DNA of 64,000 bases from Solen grandis (GCA_021229015.1 CM037789.1:40088926-40152925), one strand, 5' to 3'; counted from the first letter of the stretch, positions 22,699-45,397 are shown. Numbers and translations are program-made. Notes: generated from the letters alone by a model not told the origin.

Positions 22699-22975
22699 CC
22701 GGGACAGGCTACTTCCAATTTCATTTGCTGTGAATAAAAGCTTCAGTTTTCATTGGTCAATATATTAAAATTGAAATCTTGTAATTGCTGCAGAAAATTC
22801 AAAACCCGGATAAAAATGACAGATACATCGTTACGATTGCTATCCAATGTCATGGTCAATATTTCCTTTAAAATTGTTGAAATCCCTTTTCCCCATGACA
22901 ATGTGTTTTCTTTATATTCTGTTTGACCAATGAAAACTTTTATTCACTGCAAATGAAACCGGATATAGGCAGTCA
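22699..22975. mobile_element. MITE with about 60-bp imperfect inverted ends
   Basis: The left arm has tttcatttgctgtgaataaa then gttttcattggtcaa. The right arm read in reverse has tttcatttgcagtgaataaa then gttttcattggtcaa. There is no open frame inside and no clear target duplication. Confidence 0.6.
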
Positions 22976-24095
22976 CGGCCGTTGTCGATTGGAACATTTA
23001 AACCACGGTAGTATCAATATATGAGAAAGCCCGTCACAAAAACATTCAGGATGTTTTTCTTTCTCTCATTTTAAACAGACAGACAGGCAGAATATTTTAT
23101 TATTGATTTGTACAAAGTACATCATCATTTCAAATGTAAATATACATATAATTAAATATCATTACTCAATCACTTCTTTTAAACTATTTCATAAATACAA
23201 CACATGTCAGGCACAAACTTTTTTTTTTTTTGTTAAACAGAACACATTTTCTCTTTTCTTCAAGCTCCAGTTTCAAGAGGATGTGGCATCATAGAAAGTA
23301 TCGTAAATATATTCAAAAATATCTAGGATGCGAAAAAGAAAGAAAAACAAATAATCACACTTTTTGTAATTTACTTAATATAAAAATCGACGTAGGTTTT
23401 ATTTAATTATTATTAATATTTATTTATTTTTAATTAAACATGTCTTCATACTCCGGTCCCGGAATATTCATAAGCACCCCCCCCCCCCTTTCCAACCTCT
23501 TTACTCGCGTGGTTGTGTTTACTTCCGGTTTACTTTACATACACGTCCGTCTGTCTGTCTCATCTTAAACACAACTTGGTCTATTTGAAATGTCATAGTT
23601 GTGTAAAAAAGCGATTTCTCACTTTGGCCTCAAAACAGTGCCCCCTTCTATTACACGATATAATTCGCCTCATTCAACTTCGAGCCCCTGTTCTTGGTTC
23701 AAAGCATTATACACTGCGTTGAGATGATCGTGGTATTTATTTATGTGCTCGTCGGTCAAAATCCCATTAAGTCGGTTGTTTTTCGGAATTTTCAAAGTTT
23801 AAAAAATCAGAAATCCCCCCTTGACTTCCATTCAAATCTGCTGATTTTATGATTTTTTAAAATCAATTTATTATCATTACTATTTGTGGAGTTCAATATA
23901 AGTTATCATATTGTTATATTTATTAACGGAAACCCTGGGGTCAGACTTTTATTGTAATGACAGACCCAGATGGGTCGCGACAAAGAGAATAACCCATTAT
24001 AACCCAAGCACACTTTTATAATCGTTTTATTTTAAATGGTTGCATTAGAAATAAAAGCAAGCAACGTCATTTTATAGACTCATAAGAAAACTTAC
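22976..24095. other. Downstream of the NTR exon 3: nothing recognised
   Basis: AT-rich sequence, one poly-C run at 23478-23487, no exon with the needed phase and no named repeat. Confidence 0.5.
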
Positions 24096-32866
<8,771 letters not shown>

Positions 32867-33463
32867 CTGTAGAAGATGTGCCTAAAACATAATATCTAGC
32901 TTAAGCGATATGAAGAAATAGTTTCAAAAATAAATCAGCAATTGCAGTTCCTATTAATCAAGAAATAAATCACCTTAATGACAGGTTTTACATTAAATCC
33001 CACGACGAAAGAAACTATATCCATTATTTTTCCAGTGTGGAAATTAACATATTTGTACATCGAGCATTTGCACGATTTTCAGTTTCTCGACAGGCCCTCG
33101 TTTACGCCAGTTTATGCAATAAACATTTGTTTGTGGTGATCCATTGTCGGAAACCAAGTGACAAGTCGTCGGAAACCAAGTGGCACATCGTCGGAAACCG
33201 TTATTCTCCATGTAGCGCCAGTGGGGTCATTAGTTTAAACTAATTTATTGCTGTAATTTCATACAAGCATAGGATTGGGTACAAGTTGTTACAATATGAT
33301 TAAAGCCCTCTCCTTGACAATATAACAAAACATGGCGTACAGCATAAAAACAATCAATCAGTTGGAAGATATGTTAATCAAAGATGTTCACAGAAAAGAT
33401 GAAAGACTAGAGGATATTGAAGAATAAGATTTGTAGGAAAGGTTGGGTGGGGGGGAAATAAAA

Positions 33464-34290
33464 ACAAGAGGACCATGATGACCCTAGTCGCTCACTTGAG
33501 TATAGGGTTACCCAAGGAACATCTGTACTAAAGCATTTTGAAATCTGGCCAGAAGTTTTGAAGGAGATGACTTTTAAAGTTTTCATAATTCATTTATTTC
33601 CATTGCCATGGCAACCAGATTTCTACATGGATAAGTTTATTTTTGCAACTTTTGTGAAGGTTTACCCAAGGATCATCCCTGCCAACTTTTAATCAAATTC
33701 TGTCCAACGGTTTTAGAGGAGATGTCGTTTAAAGATTTCACTATATACATATAATGCAAATTAGCCCCCCCTTTTTTTACGGATCGGAATAATTTTGGCA
33801 ACTCTTGTTAGGTTTCACCCAAGGATCGTCCCTGCCAAATTTAATCAAATCCTGTCAAGCGGTGTCAGAGGAGATGTTTAAAGATTTCACATATACATAT
33901 AGTTATTAGCCCCGCAAATAGCAAATTAGCCCCGCCCCTGGCGGCCATGTTTTTTAACGGAACAGAGTACTTTTAGCAATCTTGGTAGAGAGTTACCCAA
34001 GACACATCTGTACCAAACATTTTGAAATCTGGCCATTATTTTTTAAGGAGATTTTTAAAGTTTTCATTTTTTTTTTATTTCCGTTGACAAGGCAAACAAT
34101 GTTCATAATGGATTAAGTTTATTTTAGCAACTTTTGTGAAGGTTCACCAAGAATCATCCCTGCCAATTTTTATCAAATTCTGTCAAGCAGTTTCAGAGGA
34201 GATGTCGTTTAAAGCAAACCGTTGACGACGCACGACGGACCCCGACGGACGCCGGACAGAGCGTGATCTTAATAGCTCACCATGAAAAAA
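33464..34290 (+). mobile_element. Hairpin-ended repeat, family 3, diverged copy
   Basis: It starts aacaagaggaccatgatgac and has four sub-blocks of about 180 bp (ggttcacccaaggatcatcc, tgccaa, aatcaaattctgtcaa). It ends gcacgacggaccccgacgga and atagctcacca; the hairpin is eroded. Confidence 0.6.
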
Positions 34291-34439
34291 AGAGTTGTTA
34301 AGTTTACATTCAGGTGCAATGCATAAGAAGACTTTGATAAGAAGTACCTAAGTACGTAAGTATTATCTTCGTCAGTAATTGATTTTGACTCGTGGAGAAG
34401 CACATTTGAATTTATTGTAGGAAATCGTGGACGTGACTG

Positions 34440-34980
34440 TAGCTGTCGTTCGTCGTCAACAATTTACTTTAAATAAACTCCTCTAAAACCGCTGGATAGA
34501 ATTTGATTTAACTTGGCAGGGATGGTCTTTGGGTGAAGCTTCACAAAAGATGCTAAAATAAACTTGATTCATGTAGAACTCTAGTTGCCATGGCAACGCA
34601 AAGAAAAAGGAAATATGAAACGTTAAAAATCATCTCCTTCAAAACTACTGGTCAGATTTCAAAATGATTTAGTGTAGATGTTCCTTGGGTAAACCTCTAC
34701 CTAGATTGCTAAAATTATTCCGATCCGTAAAAAGCATGGCCGCCAGGGGCGGGGCTAATTTGCCTTAAATTTATTTAGTGAAAACCATAAACGACATCTG
34801 TTCTGAAACCAGTGGACAGAATTTGATAAAACTTGGCAGGGATAATCCTTGGGTGAACCTTGACAAAAAATGCTAAAATAAACTTGAAACATGACGTAGA
34901 ACTCTGGTTGCCATGCCTCTAAGTAAATAAGGTAAAAATGGAAAAGTTAAAAATAAGAAAAAAGTTTAGCCGACCACCGA
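34440..34980 (-). mobile_element. Hairpin-ended repeat, family 3, inverted partner
   Basis: Reverse-oriented sub-blocks (acttggcagggatggtcttt, gggtgaa, ccatggcaac) match the 33464-34290 copy. The two form a large inverted repeat around about 34.37 kb. Confidence 0.6.
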
Positions 34981-35585
34981 CCCTATTTTTTTTTCGGAGA
35001 TGTTAGTGGAAACAAACTTTCATTTTCGCCGAATTCACAGATGCACTCAATTTTTTAGCCTTTTATCACAAAAGCGATGGCCATAGAACTATATAGCTAT
35101 CTTAAAGTCATTCAAAGAACAAAACAAAACTCAAAGTATACAACTTTGTAAAAATAACCTTGGAGCTAATGAGCAAAATAAAAACAGCAGTCATAAGAAA
35201 AACAATAAATTTAAACATACCATTTATCACCGATCTTCCTGATTCCCTGATTCCAAAAATGAGTATGGTTTTAGTTCGTCTGCTCTAATATCTTAGTCAC
35301 ATCCGGCTTTACGTCCATTCCACACTGAATACACCAATTGTGTTAATTTCTCCAATACTATGGCGCAATTATTTAGCAATTTACATGACATAATTGTTCA
35401 CATAATCGTGACTCTGATATTTCCGTAAAATGATAAAAAAAAAAAAAAAAACACGGTAATACCGTTCATACATGCATAACATGCATTCCAAAACCCGGCG
35501 TGAAACGACCCCGTCTTAGACCAATGCAATTAAAGTAAGAATAACTAAGCCTAAGGATTACGTATATAGGTATGTTTTTGTGGTT

Positions 35586-35628
35586 GTTTTTTTTTTTTTG
35601 GGGGGGGGGGTTGTGTTGTTTTTTTTTG

Positions 35629-35659
<31 letters not shown>
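35586..35659. repeat. T/G-rich low-complexity tract
   Basis: T runs broken by a run of G, preceding atgcctagagg. Confidence 0.85.
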
Positions 35660-35802
35660 CATGCCTAGAGGATTGGGAAATGCTTTACCATTAATCTTGC
35701 CAAAACTTTAACTCGTCTCTAAAACTCTTCTCCGAGGGTGCGTGTACATGCACAACCAATTAATTTAAGGAATTTCCATTACGGGATTTTGAAAATTATA
35801 TG

Positions 35803-36043
35803 TTAAACCTTTCCCTCATAGAGGAAACCATGAAAAGACCTATGCGAACAGCATAAAACCAGATCAGCTGCGAGTAACTCGCAGGCTGATCAGGTTTTAT
35901 GCTGTCTGCTGCTCCTCAGTGGTCTGGTCATGAGGATTTTACAATTAAATTTGGTAAGGTTTGAGTTTGGCTTTCTGCAGATCAGGCTTTATGTGGTACC
36001 TATTGAGTGCGTCAAAATGAGTCTATATGAGGGAAAGGGTTAA
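35803..36043 (+). mobile_element. TTAA-flanked MITE, copy
   Basis: TTAA at both ends, with one base change in the left end (aacctttccctcata). The internal palindrome is kept with a one-base gap. Confidence 0.85.
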
Positions 36044-36144
36044 CCCATAATAATGCCAATATAAATATTAATGATGATGACCTTAATGTGTATCTTTTAC
36101 TTATTGTTCTGCTGTTTGAAGATTATATTGTAAAATTTGCAAAA

Positions 36145-36330
36145 GGGTGCCTGGAAAGCGTATTGGTAACGCGGTTCGCTTCTCACCAATGCGTCTCGGG
36201 TCTGATTCCTTGTCACGGAAGTGAGAGGGTACGGTGGTCGCCCGTCCAGACACATGGGTTTTCTCCGGGTTTTCAGGTGTCCTCCTACAATAATGACTCC
36301 AAACGCCGCCACCAGATCCATCGAGAGTGA
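36145..36330 (+). mobile_element. tRNA-derived SINE, family B, copy 2
   Basis: The head is cctggaaagcgtattggtaa (A-box-like) with gggtctgattcc (B box). The body is acatgggttttctccgggtt, tcctacaataatgactccaa and catcgagagtg. This body is common in mollusc SINEs. Confidence 0.7.
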
Positions 36331-36419
36331 TTAAGTTGTGAGAATTTATTTCGTAATCGATGTGAAATGAATAAAGTTTAAACCTAACATTTGCAAAAAG
36401 CGAATTATAATTACAGACA

Positions 36420-37690
36420 TTTACTAATTATTTTGATATTTGGAAACTAGACGTTAACTTTGATAAAACAAATGTTACGTGTGTATGGTGACAGACCATG
36501 AGTAAAACGAAATATTACTGTAAATAACATGTTTTTGAAGTTGTTGACACTTTAAAATATTTTGGTATAGTTTTTCCTAAAAATAGATCATTTTATAAAT
36601 AAAAACATGCATCTGAACAAACTAGGAAAGCCCGTCAAAGTTTGTATACTAAAACTAGAAATTTGAATTTACCTGTTGATTGTCAACTTAAACTTTTTGA
36701 TAATACTTTTTGATAATACGGTTGTTACTGTATTATAGCATGGATGTGAGATATTGGGCTATAAAACGTTTAATTCTAGGTACATTTTAATTTCATGAAA
36801 AGAAACTTATTCCATACCTTATTTTATTTGGAGAATTAGGCCGATGTCTTTTGAGTATACAGATAAAACATGGTTAATGGTGTCTGGTATAAACATGTCA
36901 AGGTAAGTCACTGTAATGGCCCGCTACATTTTGGACCTTATGGCGGTCACAGAAATACCAAGGTTTCCAAATGTTTTATTAGAGTACATTGGTTATCTTG
37001 GTAGAGGTTAAGTTGTCCAAGACGTAGCGGAACCATTACAGGGAATTTACCTTGATATATACTTTTACCTCTCCGCTTATTCTTTAAAAGGGTTTAATAT
37101 TCCATTCCATGGAAAATAATGTATTATACCAATGGTTTAAAAAAAATAATAAAAACAGATTTGTCGAATGTGATTCAAGTTATATTTAGTATAATAATAT
37201 TCTATTGGATCTAGAAATTTTATTGCTACGAAAAAAAAAGAAATTTCTCTTCATGAAAAATCAATATGTACAAAACGGAGTAGCTGACCCCAAATTTTTT
37301 TAATTATAAAACTTTTAAAAAAACTGAATTAAAGTATGAAAATTATCTAGATGCTTAACCTGAAATATATGTTACTTTAGACTCTGAAAGAATACCTGCC
37401 AGTTTAAAAGGTCGATGGCTAAATCTAGCCCGATATGAACGTAAGTGAAACCTTTGTAACATGAATGATTTGAGACGAATCCATTACTTAATCTGCTGTC
37501 TATAATTTTGTAACGTTAGGAAAGCATTCCTCCCAAATAAAAAAACACAAAACAGAAAATATTACTTTTCAAATCTGTCTTGAGTGAGAATAGTGTTAGT
37601 AAATAAAAAACCCACCTTAGTAAATTCAATAAAGTAGTTTTAAAAACAATAAAAAAATCTAACCTGGTTAACATAATAAACTATCACCAC
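36420..37690 (+). mobile_element. Fossil non-LTR retrotransposon, C-terminal reverse-transcriptase and tail region
   Basis: Interrupted frames read as a LINE 3' end: WKLDVNFDKTNVTCVW, then YFGI, QTRKARQSLYTKTRNLNLPV, CQLKLFDN, VVTVL, YGCEILGY, GELGRCLLS, and after the inserted MITE RIPASLKGRWLNLARYERK, NLCNMNDL, HYL. The order K-T-x-V, Y-F/L-G-I, LKLFD, YGxExxG, E-x-G-R, GRW, C-x-x-C is that of bivalve CR1/L2-like elements. Several stops and frameshifts are present, so it is inactive. Confidence 0.7.
36900..37052. mobile_element. Short inverted-repeat element (MITE 2), copy 2, inside a fossil LINE
   Basis: aaggtaagtcactgtaatgg at the left and ccattacagggaatttacct at the right are inverted. 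LINE-derived sequence continues on both sides, so this element inserted into it. Confidence 0.7.
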
Positions 37691-37699
37691 CATCTCCAT

Positions 37700-40189
37700 G
37701 TTCCACTTTCTGTCATTTTTTCCGGAACTGAAATGTTCCAGTATTACTATAAAATCATATATGAAAGATATACTTATACTATACAGGAGAGGATATCCGC
37801 CATTTCATTTCTTTTTCTTATTGAAGATTCACAGTGCTTACTGCATTTTCACGATGCGTATTGCTTTTTCAAAATGTTTATTACAATCTTGTATTTATTT
37901 TTTGAAAATCACTTTTGTTTGCCATATTTACATTTAAAAGTTTCAAGTTTTGAGTTACCTTTAGCATTGTTAAAAAGACTTAAAACGTAGATTTCATATT
38001 TTAGTTTCCCAATCGACTAATATTTAATTTTGATTTACACGTTCGTTTTAATAAGAAATAAAACAGCTATCATTTTTGTAGATGAAACAAAGTTTCATTC
38101 ATGAATTAATTCTTACAGTTGATGACACAGCTTTTTTACCGACTCTCTGACGAGTATGAATAAAATCAGTGCCAAAAAAGCCGGTATAGATAACGAAAGT
38201 AAGCTATTTTCGTGTAGCTACGAAAATAACACATGGTCTCATGCGTTTAAAATAAAGGCCTATTTTTATTTCTTATTTTTTTATTTTCATTATTTTTTTT
38301 TTTCCATAAATCATTTTTTTACTGTCACGAAATTATACATTCATTATGATACTTTTCACTCAGTTTTTCTATGCATGCGTAATTTGCAACCTGCTGTGGT
38401 TATTTTTTTAGCAGAAAATGATTACGTGATTCTTTCTGTAACTATAATTGTTTATATTTACACTAAATCATTCTTTTTTGAGTGACTATAAAAATGTACA
38501 GTTAAATGTAACATCATCTGAGAAATATCTGTCACATTGATCAACTTCATTCTTTTAAACACTCAAATTAGGCAACTCGGTGTAGCAAGCACAATTCTTT
38601 ATCTAATGTTTTATACCAATTAATCAAATATTTTAAATGAGCATGCATATACATTTAACCACAGGGAATTCCCTGTGCATTTAACAGAATGCAGTGGAAT
38701 TCAGAAAAAAAAGATTATTATTTCATTCAATGAATATACAGTAAAGAACATGGAGGAATGTACATTTACAACTGAAATAATCAAGTTAGATAACTGCTTC
38801 GGAACCTCGAGAACATTTCACAATGCTTCTGTCTCTAAGAAGTGACAAATTATAAATTTGAAGGTGGCATATATAGCCAGGTACTGATACTTGGTGGAAA
38901 AATCGAGAGACTTTGGATCGTGTGGCTTGATAGCTTAGTGGTAAGGTGCTTGGGCATTGGGTTCGAATCCCAGGCGGGCCACAATTTTTTCACCACCTGA
39001 TACAATAAATATTTTGCTGAAAATATAGTGATCAGAATATAGTGAACTAAGTCATGCGCAGATCCAGACTCCCCCCTCCCCTCATTTTAAAAACGGTTTA
39101 TTTCGGAATGAGGTATGCCGCATTTGAACCATTTACAGGAATTTCTGAGTGTAAGTTCCGTGTTTTTTACAGTTACCCGGCATACAGATTTTTCTAAAAC
39201 GATCCGTTTTTGTCAGAGTAATATAAATATTTAACTCACTGCGGATATGAGCAACTATTTCCCGATTATTTTTTAAAAAACTTTACCGTGAAATCAATTA
39301 AAAACACATAAATGTTGTTACAGTGGTCACGCGATTCCTCAATGTGGCAATTCATTGAATACCTACGATGACTCCAGCTACAAGTCCGGTCCCTTGATTT
39401 AGCCCTTCTTATTCTATATAAATTTATGAGCATTCTTCAAACATGCGACTTTGGATTCCTCGAGCTCCGTCCCCATTCCCTGAATAGCATATTCTATATA
39501 ATTTTTCTGCAATTCCTCGAAGTCAATAACAAAACCTATCTGTATCTCCTTGACAAGCAAACTCCAAACCCTTTGACCACCCATCCCTGTAATTCACACT
39601 TTTTCACACATCGTCAAACCTCCGAGATTAGGTGAATCGTTATTTTCAACACGGACATGTAAAACGTATTTTCTATCTACTGATCATGTACAAACTGATT
39701 AAATCATTTGTCATTAAAGAAGCCTATTTTGTTTGTTTGTTTGTGTGTTGTTGTTTTTTCTCTGTAATCATTAATTTAGAGAACTACGGAAAAATGTTAA
39801 GTGTTTATTACAAGAATGTAAAAAATATACAACGCCGCAATTACACAAATTAAAACAAAGGGTTTCAATCAAATTATCGGAAATAAAGAATTTTTGACTT
39901 AACTTTTTCAATGAAAGTATAAACGATTTTTTTGTAAATTTTTAAAAATATTCTTGTTTAAAAGGTACTATTGAAGTCTAAACGTTAAAAATAATTAATG
40001 AAAAGAAAAGTTAAGGTATCAACAAATTAAATATATTGAATTTTGAATATAAATGATTCCTCGAATATGGCGATTCTTGAGTTTTTTTTTGCAGATGCCC
40101 GACCTCGGGGGATCGAGTGCCCACGTATATAAAAAGTCGCAAAAAAATTACACACGGTCACTGTACAGTATACATTTTGTTGTATCTTT
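37700..40189. other. AT-rich intergenic DNA, nothing but the tRNA-like pseudogene
   Basis: T-rich stretches produce chance open frames (Phe/Tyr-rich). No conserved motif, splice pair or repeat family was recognised except 38922-38982. Confidence 0.5.
38922..38982 (+). tRNA. tRNA-like pseudogene, 61 nt, anticodon arm missing
   Basis: Seven-base acceptor ends gtggctt/gggccac can pair (two G-U). The A box is tagcttagtggtaagg and the B box gggttcgaatccc. Only 61 nt lie between the ends, so there is no room for an anticodon arm. It is a pseudogene or a SINE head, not a working tRNA. Confidence 0.5.
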
Positions 40190-40615
40190 TCTGACCAAAA
40201 ATCATTTTTTTAAACCTCGAAATCCTTTTTTGGACTTGTAACTCCCCTTTTTTAAAACTTTTTTTAACTCGAAACTCATTTTTTTTAACCTTTTTTAACT
40301 CAAAACTACTTTTTTAACTCATTTTTTTATCTCGAAACTCGCGTTTTTTTAACTCGAAACTATTTTTTAACTCATTTTTTTGCTCGAAACTCATTTTTTA
40401 AAATCGAAACTCACTTTTATTAACTCGAAACTCACTCATTTTTTTTAAACTCGAAATCACCTTTTTTTAACTCGAAACACGCTTTTTTTAACTCGTAACT
40501 CACTTTTTTAACTCACTTTTTTTTACTCGAAACTCCCTTTTTTAATTCGAAACTACTCATTTTTTTTTTAACTCGAAACTCACTTTTTTTGCTGAAACTC
40601 CCTTTTAATTTTAAA
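40190..40615. repeat. Degenerate tandem repeat, about 20-24 bp
   Basis: About 18 imperfect copies of ttttttaactcgaaactcac, with variable T-run length and some two-unit variants. No coding role seen. Confidence 0.8.
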
Positions 40616-43600
40616 ATATTTTAATGTAGGAATTATATTTTGCCCGATAATTGCAGTTTTTTTTAAAATTTTTTGAGGGTTTTTTAACTCCCGGTTGGGC
40701 GGTTTAATTTTAAACCCTCGAAAACAAGTTAACCTAAAAATTTTAGTTTTTGAAGTTTTTAAAGTGTAAAAATGGTCTGTTTATTTAAAAATATGCATTT
40801 AGTATAGTTACGTAATTTTTAAATTTTTTGAACGGAAAAAATGGGAAAAAAAAACCCCAACTATAGCCTTCTATGTTTAAAAACTTTTTTATCGGTTATC
40901 TGAAAAAAAATTAAAAACCCACAAACGCATAAAAAAAATTTGCCACCCCAGTGTTTCAAGTTTTATTCATAATTACATAAAAGGGGTTTTTACTTCTTGG
41001 TAAATTTTTGATTGATTAAACCTCCATTTTTTTAAAAACGGCCCTTTCACTGAAATCTTCATATTTCGAGTCTTTTGAGTAGAAAAAAATCAGGCCATTT
41101 TTTCTTTTTCGTATACAACGCTTGCACAAAAGAGAGGAGAGAGAGAGAGGAGGTATACTCAAAATTGAAGGATCAAGTAAAAAATTTTTTATTGTTTTTT
41201 GGGGGTTTCTTTTGACGATACCTTTTTTGGGGTACCCCTTAGCTGGTTTTTTGATTTTTGGGGCAATAAAATAAACATTAAAATTTTTTTTCCAAAATTT
41301 TATTTAAAAAATTAAGGTTTGATTCAATGAAAAATAAGTGTCCTTAGCAAATTTTGAGTTATCATTTTTAGTATCACACATTTCACGTTTTCCCACTAAA
41401 ATTTAGATGAAAATCCCCAAATGATGATCTAGTAACTATTTGGATCGAAAAAAAATCGCAATGGGACAATAACCCTCTCTGGGGGAAATTGATTTTCAAA
41501 AACTCGCAAATCGACATTTTCAACTAATCGATTTTCATTTTTTGGAACAAATTCAAAAATGATTTTTAAGTGACGTAAGTTCGGCTAATGTCGCAAAAAT
41601 CAAACCTCATAGCAAAATGTCTTGCTGTTCAAGTGACAATTTATTTTTATATTTTACAAAAAAGAAAAAATCCTAAATTTCCGTAAAGTAGGGAAAGTAT
41701 CGGTTTTGCTCCTGATTTATAAGCATGGCTTTTTTAATTTTTTTAAAAATTTGGAAAAATTAAAAAAAATTAATTTTGACAAACAACCAACGCGGTTTTT
41801 TCAATATAAAATGTGACCCCAAATTAATAAACAAAGTTTTTTGTTGTCAGTAAATATGCTTTTTCAATTTTATTTTGGACAATATGTTTGGATCATTATT
41901 TTACTGCATTAATCTGACTTCGGAAACAAAGGGAAGGACCCCCAAGTACCATATAATCAAGGCCTGAAAGGGGCTGAGAGAAGGGGGTTTTTAATGTGAT
42001 GTGTCGCATTTTTCTTTTGTTTATCAATGAAAAAATTAAGGGAAAGGGGATCAAATTTTCAAGCGATGTTTTAACCCCTTAATTTTTAATGCGTTTTGAG
42101 ATCCCCTTTTAAAAGATCGTTCCCAAAAAAAGTAAACAAATAATTTGTTTCAATGGGCTCTAACAATTAGTACATCGTCTTTTATCTCCCTATTTTTTTT
42201 GTCTAAAGTTTACCCGTTTTTTTGATAGTTTTTTAAAAAAATTTAAAAAAAGGGAGGAAATTTTCAAAAAAAAATTATTTCATTTTTTTTTTTAATTTAC
42301 CCAGCAGATCTCAGCTCGTCAAAACCTTTTTCACTTGAGACACACCAACAAAGTGTTTTCGTGCTGATTTATACAAACAAAAATTTTAACCCCCTGTATA
42401 TTGTTATCCACATCCAAAAAATGCTACGACCCCCTTTGCTTTAAATTACGGGGTCGTAAAAAAGGGGGAGATAATTTTGTTGTCTGTTTGGTTTACTCCC
42501 ACCGACAGTTTTCAGTATCTGGAGGCGTTTGTCTTCTTGAGATAGGTATGTGCTCCCAAAGGCAGTATCACCCCTTTAAACATTTTGGAGACCCACATAA
42601 CCCGGGACGGGGGGCCCCAAACCCCCCCCTAAAAACCCCCTTTTTGGGGCTGGCCCCAAAAAAAGGGGGAGCTATGAAAGTACCTTTTTTACGACTTTGG
42701 TTTGTTGCCCCGGGGAAAAAAACTCACGCCTCCCGCCCCCGGGGGCGGCACTCTAACACTCGGCCACGGGGGGGGGGAAAATTTAACTTGACATTTGTGC
42801 ATAAAAACAAAAAATATATACGACCGAAAAAAGGAGTTGCGCTTGGTTTAAAAGGAAAATTTTATATGTTTTTTTAAAAAATTTAAGCAAAATGTTGGCA
42901 TATTTGGAAAAAAAATTTTAAAAAAAAAGGTTTTGAACTACAGGGGAAAATTTTTAATTGATTAAAAAATTTGATTCATTCAGAATTTCTTTTTTTAGGA
43001 AAAAAAACCCAAAGGGATAAAAAAGAAAAATTGTTGGTTTTTTTTAACGTTTTTTTTGTTTTGGTATTAGTTTGTTTCGTGCCCGTATCTTATCTGAAAT
43101 GTCCACTCGTCTACGGATAAAGTGTTTAGCGCGGGGACCTGACGTAACTTTCTTTGACGTCAGCGGGGGGGGGGGTTCCCCATTCATGTACTAAGGCTGT
43201 TTAAAATCATTGTATTGTTGATTTTAAAAAAATTTGATTACATTTTTTTTTCTTGTTTTTCCCCCCCCAAAAAAAATCCCATAAAGAAAAAATGGGATTC
43301 TGTCCAGAGAGAAAAGGGGGCCCCAAGGAAAAGACGTTAACGTTATGTTTAGCGAAAAAATTTCCCCGGGGAAGTAAGCGGTATGTGCCTTGCATTAGAC
43401 AACCAGGGCTCTGTTGAAAGGAAAGGAAATAACTGAGCGTAAAATTAATATAAATTTGGGGGTTTTAAAAATTTCCATGAATAAAAACCCAAGGGGTTTT
43501 TTTCCCCTCCCCCCCATGAACCTTAAGACCATTGCTACCCCTCAAAACATTGTTTAGAAAAGCTTGAAAAAAAAAAATTTTTTCCCCCCTATTTAAAAAT

Positions 43601-45346
43601 CCCCGAACTCTACATAGAAGTAAAAAGTTTATATCGCGATCATCATTTTAAAGAGCCCCCTTTTAGACCCATGGGGGGGGTTCCCCAACGGAAGTAAAGT
43701 GGGTCAGACCAGTCTTAGGGCCGATTTCTTTTTTTAAAAGGGCCCTGCCTAATAAGGTCCCCTAGCCTTAGGGGGAAAAAAATTTTTGGCCTTTTTAGTG
43801 TCTCAAAAACGGATCCTTAGCTATCGCGTGATTGTTGCTGTTTGAAAAAAAGACAAAGTGCGTCGCTTCAAAAATTCTGCCCTTTGACGTGGTTGCCCCC
43901 TTGGGAAAAAACCCCGGGTCGGGACGATCCCTAACGTTTATTTGGTTGAAACATTGTTGGTTTAATAATGGTTTTTTCTATGCAGTTAAACCCCCTACCC
44001 GCGTTAGAAACCCTTTAACGACGGTGCAAGCTGCACAAATGCAAAAAACTCTTTTTTTTTCCCTTAAACCCGGGGCTGGTTTTTACGAGTGACATTCAAA
44101 AGTGAAAATGTGATTTTATTTTTTTCCCTTATCGTTGAAGATTCGGTATGGTCAAGCTTTTTCTGTAATATTTGCACAGTAGCATTTAGCGAAAAGTTAA
44201 AACCCCGCCCTCAGTGGGTAAAGGGCAAAATTTTGGTTTTAAAAAAAACGGGCACCGGGTACATTGTTGGTGGAATTTTTTTGTTAAAATTTTTGGTGTA
44301 AAATCCGTAATTCTAAACTTTATTTTTAATAAAAATTTTTTGTCCAAAAAAAAAAGTTTACATTTTTTTTTTGCGTGTCAGTTTGTTTTGTTGTGTTTTA
44401 TGTCAGAGACATTTTGTATATGAATTTTTAAAAATTTTTACACAAATTGTTTTTTTAAAAATTTTTTTCTTAACTTTAGCATATTTGTTGCATAAAAGTG
44501 GATAGCAAGGATTACAAAAAAAATGATGACGTCATTGAGGAAAGGTTTTAAAAAAAATGCATGTTTCCCCAAAATTTTTAAATTTAAAAAAAAAAATTAA
44601 AAAAAAAAAAAAAAAAAAAAAAAGACCAAAAAAATTTTTTAAAGAAGCGTCAAAGAATGGGGCCCCAAGGGGGTTTTTGTTTTTTCCGGTTTTCCCCAAA
44701 ATTAGGGGGAAAAAGGTAAAAAACTGCAGTTTGAGATTAATTTAAAAGAGCACCTATTGGTTTTCAAGGAAAATTCAGCCAGTCTCATTAAAATCATATC
44801 CTAATTGTGTGCTTGTTTCCCCCGTTTGGGGGGTCTGAAAACTCGTTAAAAGGGGCACGTTTTGTTTTTTTTTTTAAGTAATTTATGCCCCTAAAAAAGT
44901 GCTCGTTTTTTAAACCCCAAACAAATTTGCGCTTTTAAAAACCCTTTAATTTTTTAGTTTTTTTCCCCAAAAATTTTCAATCAAAATCCCCCAAAAAAAA
45001 AATACAAAACACAAAACATCTGTCGCTCGAAAAAATACAGAATTTTTTTGGGGGTTTTCTTAACACAAGGGGAAAAAATCCGCCGCAGTTATTTTCCCCC
45101 CTTACAATTGTCGTAACCATGCCAAACCAAAAAGTGGATTGGGCTGATATAGGCCGGTTTTATTTTTTCCTTTTGATTTTAGTTTTGAATAACCCAAAAA
45201 AATTCATTTTTATTCGGGAAAAATAATTTCATGATTAAAAAAAAAACGAAAAAAAATAAATCAAATAACTTAATTTATAAAATGATTAGTGTATTTTACT
45301 GCTACCCCGGTAACAAAGACAACATGGGGGGAGTTTGTGCCGAAAA

Positions 45347-45397
<51 letters not shown>

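Noticed and set aside
38156..38485. 109-codon open frame rich in Phe/Tyr
   Set aside because: T-rich DNA, no motif, no splice or promoter support.
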